Source: Segatella salivae DSM 15606
GTDB taxonomy: Bacteria; Bacteroidota; Bacteroidia; Bacteroidales; Bacteroidaceae
DNA length: 22,503 bases
Assembly (NCBI RefSeq): GCF_000185845.1
Contig: NZ_GL629647.1
Coordinates: 409,391-431,893 of the forward strand
Direction of reading: 5' to 3'
In this document: positions 16,963 through 22,503 of the stretch, in pieces
Layout of the letters: each line of letters begins with the position of its first letter
Position numbering within the stretch: the first letter of the stretch is position 1
Notes under the pieces: generated by a model
Databases searched by the model: none
Told to the model about the DNA's origin: nothing
What the model saw: only the letters and a program-made list of their open reading frames with translations
Translations under genes and position numbers: made by a program

Positions 16963-17007
16963 TGGCGTTGGAATCTATGCAAAACGAAGGCCCATTCTCC
17001 CCTATTA

Positions 17008-18051
17008 TTAATGATTCCATGCACCACAATAAGGACAACGGCCTTTACGCCGCAGGGGATGACCACAATTTCCGCAAATGAAGGTGGTTCGGTTTTTTGT
17101 AGCATAGCGATAGAGGGCAAAGAAGACGTAGGCCACCAACAACAAATAGCCAATGTAATAGAGTGAAAGGATGCTGAAAACAATATAGTTAACAGCACAC
17201 ACGCCGACCAGTCCGCAGATGTAAAGTACGGCCTCGCCTGCTGGCAGCTTATGGAAGGTGTCATCTACGGCGGCAATTCCAACGATGAGCATCGCCCACA
17301 CCGACGAAAGGAAGATGGAGAGCAACGGTGGAACCGAACAAGGGTTTAACGTCGGATGGAAGTAGAAATGTCGCCATACATCGGGGGCGAAATTCTGAAT
17401 GCTGGCATAGAATGTCGCTGCCGTTGCAACAATGATTGCCAACAGCGTGGGATAGAACGAATCTATGTCGCGAAAATGAACGAGGTGGGCATTTTTGCGC
17501 ATCAACTTGCGGATAACATATCCGGCGAAAATCAATGCGACGATAATCAAAGAGATTAATACATGAATGTCTGAAAAAGTGGAGATAAACTGAGAGATGG
17601 GATCATCGGGCACCACTTTTGACAACAAAACCGACTCACGCTGCCAGCCAAACGTGTGTTGGTCACGAGCAACCTGCACCCAAATGGAGTCTATTGAGTC
17701 GGAGGGCACAGTGCGAATATCAGCAACCACAAGATGATCGTGTTTGTGAATATAAATCGTGTCGATGGGCAGTAATGCCGACACTTCTTCAGGTTGCTGG
17801 CGGATTAAAGCGAAAGAATCGGCCTTGACTATAAAGTTATAGTTGTTTGTGTAGTGATGTTTGGCCTGGAATGACAAAGAATCAATTTGTTTTGCACTAT
17901 AATTGACCACGGCGTCGTGTGTCTTTGGTTTCTGATGATAACATGAGGTCATCATGAAAAGAACCGCTATCCCATAGAGACAGCTAAGCAAATAGATGCG
18001 AAACTCTTTTATACAATGATTCATTTGACAATGATTTTGATTATTCAGCAT
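17008..18051 (-). CDS. Membrane lipoprotein with SH3-like region, about five membrane segments and C-terminal zinc ribbon; function unknown
   Basis: I do not recognise a named family. The 347-residue frame starts at ATG 18051, overlapping the U32 gene by 11 bases; ATG at 18024 (M10) is an alternative. The N-terminus has a lipoprotein-like signal ending FMMTSC (C37 in the longer form). Residues about 90-145 look like a small extracytoplasmic beta domain, possibly SH3-like (IDTIYIHKHD through FGWQRESVLL). Hydrophobic segments follow at about 162-182 and 198-218, with roughly three more between 240 and 315. The last 22 residues carry CGNC (326-329) and CPYC (339-342), a four-cysteine zinc ribbon. 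A periplasmic sensor domain, membrane helices and a probably cytoplasmic zinc ribbon on one chain suggest a regulatory or assembly role, which is speculation. Confidence 0.82.
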   Translation of the reverse strand: MLNNQNHCQMNHCIKEFRIYLLSCLYGIAVLFMMTSCYHQKPKTHDAVVNYSAKQIDSLSFQAKHHYTNNYNFIVKADSFALIRQQPEEVSALLPIDTIYIHKHDHLVVADIRTVPSDSIDSIWVQVARDQHTFGWQRESVLLSKVVPDDPISQFISTFSDIHVLISLIIVALIFAGYVIRKLMRKNAHLVHFRDIDSFYPTLLAIIVATAATFYASIQNFAPDVWRHFYFHPTLNPCSVPPLLSIFLSSVWAMLIVGIAAVDDTFHKLPAGEAVLYICGLVGVCAVNYIVFSILSLYYIGYLLLVAYVFFALYRYATKNRTTFICGNCGHPLRRKGRCPYCGAWNH

Positions 18052-19915
18052 AGATATTCATCTGACATTCCTTGCAGTCGAATTCCAACCGAAAGCGACG
18101 GCCGTCCCCAAGTCTCAGGAAGAGAGGTTCATCCCACGTTGGTCGCTTTCCGCCTCGTTTCTCACAAAAACCTAAGGCAAATCGAATGCAATGGCGGCAT
18201 TGCATGACTAAAGGGTTGGCCGAAGCAGACAATTCGAGGGCAGGCTGAACAGAAGTGAGTCCGTGAGCCTTGTAAAACTGCTTTGACAGATGATTTGAAA
18301 TGTTATAAAGGTAGGAATGAGCTTTATAGGCCTTCGGAACGATGTTTTCAACGTTGGAAGAAGGTTGGTTGTGAACATTTGCTTCAGGCGCATTTTGCTT
18401 TGCTTGCTTCAACTGACTTTCAAGCTGGTCCACTGCTGTCCTGCGCAGCTCGGCTAACAAGCTGGAGGGGACAAAATATTCGTCAGCGTGATTTTCTATT
18501 TTGATTTCTTGGCATTCGAAGATAGTATTCCCCAATTTTGCAAGTTGCTTGATGATATTCTCCCGCTGCGACTGACGTGCTGCCTGGTGCTCAAACACAA
18601 TGTTTGCAGTGGCCTTGATTTCTGCTTCGTGGCTTGAGGCACAAAGAAAAAAGCCGTCGGAAGTTGCACCGAAACGCATGGCGAGCTGCAGCCTGCGTCT
18701 GGCTGTGACGTTAGCCAGCAGCCGAGAGAAAGCCACATCGTTGTTCCGATAAAGCGCCATTCCCGGCCTTAATCTCTTGGGGAGTTTCAGCGGATAAAGT
18801 CTGTTTCCTTCGGCCTTATTGATGCGAAAGCCCTCAAGTTCGTGTGCATCATTGATGAAACAAAGTCCGTCGCCATTTTCAAACGCGGCCGTTCCTGAAA
18901 CATTAAAGGAGTTTCCACGAATCTCTTTGACTTTTCCAACGTATTCACCCATGGCCTTCGGAGTGTCGAAGTTCGCAATGTTGGCCTGACGTCCGTTTAG
19001 GAAATATGTGGTAAAACCTCGGTTAAAAGTCTTTCTGAGATCAGGTTCGAAGGCGTAATCTACCCTGCCATAAGACGCGCGTGAATATAAATCAGGGTGG
19101 GAGTTTACAATCTTGTTCAGTTCTTTACTGTATGCGCTGACAACATTCTTAACGTATTCAACGTCTTTCAATCGCCCTTCGATTTTGAATGAACAAGCAC
19201 CGCTTTCTGCAAGTTCATGCAAGTGTTCAAGCTGACACATGTCGCGCATGGACAAAAGATGGCGTTGATGTTCAACTTCATGTTGATTGCTGTCGAGTAA
19301 ATCAAATTTCATTCGACAAAATTGCGCACATTCGCCTCTATTCGCACTACGATGAAAGCAATGTTGCGAAGCGTAACAAACGCCAGAGTAACTTACGCAC
19401 AATGCGCCATGGACAAACACTTCAAGATCCATTTCAGGCACAGCGTGGTGGATTCTGGAAATCTCGCGAGCAGAAAGTTCACGTGCCAAGACAGCGCGCT
19501 TAAATCCCACCTCTTGCAACCACCTTACCTTCTCAGCTGTACGATTATCAGTTTGAGTCGATGCGTGCAGCTCCATTCTGAATGGAACTTTCGCGTCCCA
19601 GTGTTCAATCAGTTCTAAGATGCCCATATCTTGCACGAGAAGCGCATCCACACCAATTGTGTTCAACGCCTCAAGCATTTCTTTGGTGGCAGCGAGTTCA
19701 TCTTCATAGATAATCGTGTTTATAGTCACATAAACTCGCGCGCCGAACTGATGCGCATATTCACAGAGTTGCTGTATGTCGTCGAGAGAATTGCCCGCGG
19801 CCGCCCGTGCGCCAAAGCGTGAGGCACCAATATATACGGCATCAGCACCATGAGAAATTGCTGTCATGCCACATTCAAGGTTTTTCGCCGGAGCCAAAAG
19901 TTCTAAATTCTGCAT
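18041..19915 (-). CDS. U32 peptidase-family protein (RlhA/TrhP-like, DUF3656-type C-terminus)
   Basis: This 624-residue protein belongs to the U32 'collagenase-like' family. Despite the name, characterised bacterial members RlhA and TrhP hydroxylate 23S rRNA and tRNA bases. MQNLELLAPAKNLECGMTAI opens the typical barrel. The U32 signature lies at about 165-183 (EVFVHGALCVSYSGVCYAS, C173 and C180), followed by ANRGECAQFCR with C196 and C200; these cysteines are probably metal or cluster ligands. The long C-terminal half fits the RlhA-type architecture, and two more cysteine pairs occur in MQCRHC and CKEC near the end. I cannot tell whether the target is rRNA, tRNA or protein. Its ATG directly follows the metA stop (TAGATG), and its end overlaps the next gene, so it is surely co-transcribed. 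Confidence 0.9.
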   Translation of the reverse strand: MQNLELLAPAKNLECGMTAISHGADAVYIGASRFGARAAAGNSLDDIQQLCEYAHQFGARVYVTINTIIYEDELAATKEMLEALNTIGVDALLVQDMGILELIEHWDAKVPFRMELHASTQTDNRTAEKVRWLQEVGFKRAVLARELSAREISRIHHAVPEMDLEVFVHGALCVSYSGVCYASQHCFHRSANRGECAQFCRMKFDLLDSNQHEVEHQRHLLSMRDMCQLEHLHELAESGACSFKIEGRLKDVEYVKNVVSAYSKELNKIVNSHPDLYSRASYGRVDYAFEPDLRKTFNRGFTTYFLNGRQANIANFDTPKAMGEYVGKVKEIRGNSFNVSGTAAFENGDGLCFINDAHELEGFRINKAEGNRLYPLKLPKRLRPGMALYRNNDVAFSRLLANVTARRRLQLAMRFGATSDGFFLCASSHEAEIKATANIVFEHQAARQSQRENIIKQLAKLGNTIFECQEIKIENHADEYFVPSSLLAELRRTAVDQLESQLKQAKQNAPEANVHNQPSSNVENIVPKAYKAHSYLYNISNHLSKQFYKAHGLTSVQPALELSASANPLVMQCRHCIRFALGFCEKRGGKRPTWDEPLFLRLGDGRRFRLEFDCKECQMNIYAE

Positions 19916-20833
19916 CTATTTGATTTCATCAATGTTGTAAGGAGTCTCTTGGTAGACATAATAATTTATCCAATTGCTGTAAAACAGATTGGCATGCGCG
20001 CGCCAAGTGACAATAGGCAGTTTAGCTGGATTGTTGTTCATATAATAGTTTACGGGAACATCCACGTCGTCACGCTTACCTTTATCGCGCTTATATTCGC
20101 GGTCAAGCGTGTCAGGCGCATATTCTAAATGGCCAGTAATGAAAAACTCTCGTCCGCCTCTCGCCATGACAATACTCACTCCACTTTCTGGTGACTCGGC
20201 GATAATTTCCAACTCTTTATGCGCTAAAATGTCTTCCTTTCTCACCTCTGTATGCCTACTCTGTGGCATAAAGAACGTGTCGTCGAAACCTCTGAATATC
20301 GGAAGAGCGGGATTTAGTGTCTGCTGCTGAAAGATGCCAAACATCTTTTTGGGTAGTGGATATTTTGGAATTCCATAGAAATGATAAAGCCCGGCCATTG
20401 CTCCCCAACACAAAAACATTGTACTTGTAACGTGAGTACGCGACCAATTGAAAATAGCCTGAATCTCCGCCCAATATTCAACAGCTTCGTAATCCATATT
20501 CTCTATCGGCGCACCTGTTATGATCATGCCGTCAAACTTCTGAGAAGAAAGTTCTTCAAAAGACTTGTAGAACATCATCATGTGCTCTACAGGAGTATTC
20601 TTCGGCGTGTGACTTTGCAATTTCATAAAACAGATATCCATTTGTAATGGAGTGTTTGAGAGAAGACGAATCAAATCGGTCTCTGTCGTAATCTTAAGTG
20701 GCATAAGATTGAGAATGACAATCCTCAAAGGCCTGATTTCTTGGTTATGGGCACGTGTTTCGTCCATAACAAAGATATTTTCTCCTTTGAGAATGTCAAT
20801 TGCGGGGAGTCTATCGGGTAATCTTAATGGCAT
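19916..20833 (-). CDS. metAA: Homoserine O-acyltransferase, MetA family, predicted acetyl-CoA type
   Basis: This cytoplasmic enzyme activates homoserine for methionine synthesis. The 305-residue length and opening MPLRLPDRLPAIDILKGENI are typical of MetA. The nucleophile is C142 in FLCWGAMAGL; H235 and E237 in ITGHLEY complete the catalytic set. Residue 111 is glutamate (ITGAPIENMD). In this family glutamate at 111 favours acetyl-CoA and glycine favours succinyl-CoA, so I predict O-acetylhomoserine as product although similarity-based names often say succinyltransferase. The gene follows the transporter by 30 bases and abuts the U32 gene. I see no SAM riboswitch or other methionine control element immediately upstream. 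Confidence 0.93.
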   Translation of the reverse strand: MPLRLPDRLPAIDILKGENIFVMDETRAHNQEIRPLRIVILNLMPLKITTETDLIRLLSNTPLQMDICFMKLQSHTPKNTPVEHMMMFYKSFEELSSQKFDGMIITGAPIENMDYEAVEYWAEIQAIFNWSRTHVTSTMFLCWGAMAGLYHFYGIPKYPLPKKMFGIFQQQTLNPALPIFRGFDDTFFMPQSRHTEVRKEDILAHKELEIIAESPESGVSIVMARGGREFFITGHLEYAPDTLDREYKRDKGKRDDVDVPVNYYMNNNPAKLPIVTWRAHANLFYSNWINYYVYQETPYNIDEIK

Positions 20834-20863
20834 TTTATCAATTCATTAATACTGCAAAGAGAT

Positions 20864-22072
20864 TTAACGCAGTTTGTAACCTTTGAAGGCATAGAACACA
20901 ATGTAAGCGAAACTTACCAGGCAAATGCTATACGCCCATTGAATGTCTGCGATATCTTTGAGTAAACCAAACAAAACTGTAATCACAGCACCACCGATAA
21001 GTCCCATAGTAAGCAGCGAAGAGCCTTCTTTGGTAAACTTTCCTAAATCCATCAACGCTAATGGCCAAAAAGCTGGCCACATCAATGAGCAACCTAAAGC
21101 CATGATACCGATGCAATAGATGCTCAATGTTCCTGGCAAGAAAACAACGAGGGCTGTTCCTGCCAAAGCTATCAATGAACATATTTGCAATGCACGGGTT
21201 TGCGAGAGATGCTTTGGAATAAGAATAATCCCTGAAAGATATCCAACACTAATACTGATTGGCCCTATCCACGAATAGTTTTCAGGATGGCTAAGACCTA
21301 ACTCGTTTGCATAATCAATCAAGGTTCCCAACACAATGGTTTCTACACCAACATAAAAGAAGATTGCCAAGGAACCAAGAACCAAATGTGGAAATTGAAA
21401 GATAGAATGTTTGCTGTTGGCATAAGCTGCCACCTTTTGGCTTTCAGCATCCTCTTCTTTGTTGCCCTCACCAACCGCCTTAACTTCTGGCAGCGGCGCA
21501 AAGAAAGAAATAACGCCCAACAAAACAAAGAGGCCAATAATGACAGCAAATGGCTTCGCCAGGTCGGCTATTGCAATATGGTCTGAATTACCTACAACAA
21601 ATGCAATGAAAAGTGGCGACACTGGCCAAGCCAATTTATTAATCATGCCCATGATAGAAATGCGTTGAGCTGCACTTTCCGTAGGACCTAAAATCGTTAC
21701 ATAAGGATTGATAGCCGACTGTAAGAATGTATTTGCGGTACCACAAGCAAACGAGGCAACCAAGAACAAAAGAAAACTTTCTTCTTTTGCAGACAAAATA
21801 AATACGACAAAAGCAAGAGAAAACATTGCAAAAGCCGATGCCATCGTATGCTTATAACCTATTTTGCTAATCAACATTCCTGCAGGATAGCCAAAAATAA
21901 GGAATGGCAAGAATGTAGCTCCAATAAGCATGTAGGCCTTCATCGAAGTTACCTGCAACGACACTTTAAGCACTGGAACCAACAGCGAGTTGATGCCCAA
22001 TGCAAACCCGCAAGTGAAAAACATTAATCCTATAAACGCCATAGGAATAAAAAAGTTCTTTTGTTCTTTCAT
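20864..22072 (-). CDS. Sugar MFS transporter, FucP/GluP family
   Basis: This 402-residue inner-membrane protein has about twelve hydrophobic segments, as expected for the major facilitator superfamily. Features of the fucose/glucose-galactose permease branch are GFALGINSLLVPVLK (22-36) in the first helix, CGTANTFLQSAINPYV (109-124) and FFYVGVETIVLG near the middle. It probably imports a monosaccharide with protons. The exact sugar cannot be told from sequence; fucose, glucose, galactose or mannose are possible. A central hydrophilic loop (about 200-225) separates the two halves. It is the first gene of the metA-U32-zinc ribbon run and is preceded by a long untranslated leader. Its partnership with metA is probably chromosomal neighbourhood rather than a pathway. 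Confidence 0.9.
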   Translation of the reverse strand: MKEQKNFFIPMAFIGLMFFTCGFALGINSLLVPVLKVSLQVTSMKAYMLIGATFLPFLIFGYPAGMLISKIGYKHTMASAFAMFSLAFVVFILSAKEESFLLFLVASFACGTANTFLQSAINPYVTILGPTESAAQRISIMGMINKLAWPVSPLFIAFVVGNSDHIAIADLAKPFAVIIGLFVLLGVISFFAPLPEVKAVGEGNKEEDAESQKVAAYANSKHSIFQFPHLVLGSLAIFFYVGVETIVLGTLIDYANELGLSHPENYSWIGPISISVGYLSGIILIPKHLSQTRALQICSLIALAGTALVVFLPGTLSIYCIGIMALGCSLMWPAFWPLALMDLGKFTKEGSSLLTMGLIGGAVITVLFGLLKDIADIQWAYSICLVSFAYIVFYAFKGYKLR

Positions 22073-22222
22073 AAATTACATTTGCAACACAATTTTAGTT
22101 AAAGTTCTCATAATATTTTAGCAACAACATCGCTGCATTTCTGTTTAGTCTAATCAAAAAACAAGCTTAACTTGTGTTGCAATAATTATTAAGTTGTTCT
22201 CAAACAAGACGTAGCAAAGGTA
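22073..22222 (-). promoter_or_regulatory. Leader and putative -7 element of the transporter operon, with an 11-bp inverted repeat
   Basis: TACCTTTG (22222-22215, minus strand) fits the -7 consensus; the only TTTG upstream is 15 bases away, so the -33 element is unclear. The leader would be about 135 bases. It contains a perfect 11-base inverted repeat, TTGCAACACAA (22082-22092) and TTGTGTTGCAA (22172-22182), and a short ACAAG/CTTGT hairpin followed by six T residues on the minus strand (about 22155-22176). Confidence 0.45.
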
Positions 22223-22320
22223 CGAAAAAAATAAGAACAAACGGCGTATAGAAATATTCTTTAATACACTCATCTCAAATTTTATCAATATTTCAAAGCC
22301 AAAAGAAAGGAAAAGCACTA

Positions 22321-22503
22321 TTTTCGTGGCGCGGAAAGGCCAAAATTCATTTTTTCATGCTTCCGCGCGGCGCGGAAAGACCAAAATTCAATTTTTCATG
22401 CTTCTGCACACTGCAGAAAGACAAAAAAGAGATTTTTCATGCTTCTGCACACTGCAGAAAGCCAAAGAAGAGTATTTTCATGCTTCTGCACACTGGAAAA
22501 GCC
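22321..22503. repeat. Tandem array C: 41-base palindrome-bearing units, cut by right window edge
   Basis: TTTTCATG recurs at 22352, 22393, 22434 and 22475, each step exactly 41 bases; a shortened first unit (TTTTCGTG, 31 bases) starts at 22321. Each full unit has a palindrome with a 3-base centre: TTCCGCG-CGG-CGCGGAA at 22361-22377, and TTCTGCA-CAC-TGCAGAA at 22402-22418 and 22443-22459. The 13 or so bases between the palindrome and the next TTTTCATG differ between units. The last unit's right arm is damaged. Bases 22223-22320, between the transporter promoter and the array, hold nothing I can name. The array may continue past the window. Confidence 0.92.

Noticed and set aside
16901..17007. 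A possible small gene between array B and the zinc-ribbon lipoprotein gene
   Set aside because: The frames there are shadows that run into the neighbouring gene, with no start signal or recognisable product.
22321..22503. CRISPR array at the right edge
   Set aside because: The variable part between palindromes is only about 13 bases and still similar between units, too short and too alike for spacers.
1..22503. tRNA, rRNA, insertion sequences or prophage genes
   Set aside because: I saw no cloverleaf, rRNA-like stretch, transposase, integrase or phage protein in any of the translated genes or gaps.

Overview
The window looks like chromosome of a Prevotella-like member of the Bacteroidota. 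The evidence is a SusC/SusD pair, Bacteroidota promoter elements (TAnnTTTG at -7 and TTTG near -33), weak or absent Shine-Dalgarno sequences, AT-rich DNA and lipoprotein signals on the surface proteins. All 13 protein genes I can support lie on the minus strand. The genus is an inference from overall gene style, not from a marker gene.

From 1 to about 14,400 is a polysaccharide utilisation locus (PUL) whose enzyme set points to acetylated galactomannan or galactoglucomannan. Read in the direction of transcription it is: SusC TonB-dependent transporter, SusD lipoprotein, a surface glycan-binding lipoprotein in the SusE/SGBP position, a GH26 endo-mannanase lipoprotein, and a SASA-family acetylesterase. 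A 650-base AT-rich gap follows. A second unit with its own promoter then encodes a GH27 alpha-galactosidase, a CE7-like acetylesterase and a GH5 (GH5_7-like) mannanase, whose 3' end is cut by the left edge. Together they can bind mannan, cut the backbone (GH26, GH5), strip galactose (GH27) and acetyl groups (two esterases), and import oligosaccharides (SusCD). No GH130 phosphorylase, epimerase or regulator is inside the window; they may lie to the left.

From 14,400 to 16,250 lies a xylulokinase-type FGGY kinase gene with its own promoter and terminator. From about 16,337 to 16,900 there is no convincing gene. Two adjoining tandem arrays fill it: seven units of exactly 42 bases, then seven of exactly 41 bases, and each unit carries a small dyad.

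From 17,008 to 22,072 is a tight four-gene run: a FucP/GluP-type sugar transporter (MFS), a homoserine O-acyltransferase (MetA family, with the acetyl-CoA type residue E111), a U32 peptidase-family protein, and a membrane lipoprotein ending in a zinc ribbon. The transporter has a leader of about 135 bases. Further upstream, from 22,321 to the right edge, is a third tandem array, again of 41 bases. Its unit is a palindrome whose two arms have changed together between copies.

The most unusual signals are non-coding: three arrays sharing a 41-42 base period (about four DNA helical turns) with dyads inside each unit, a possible structured element at 4219-4313, and the long structured leader of susC.
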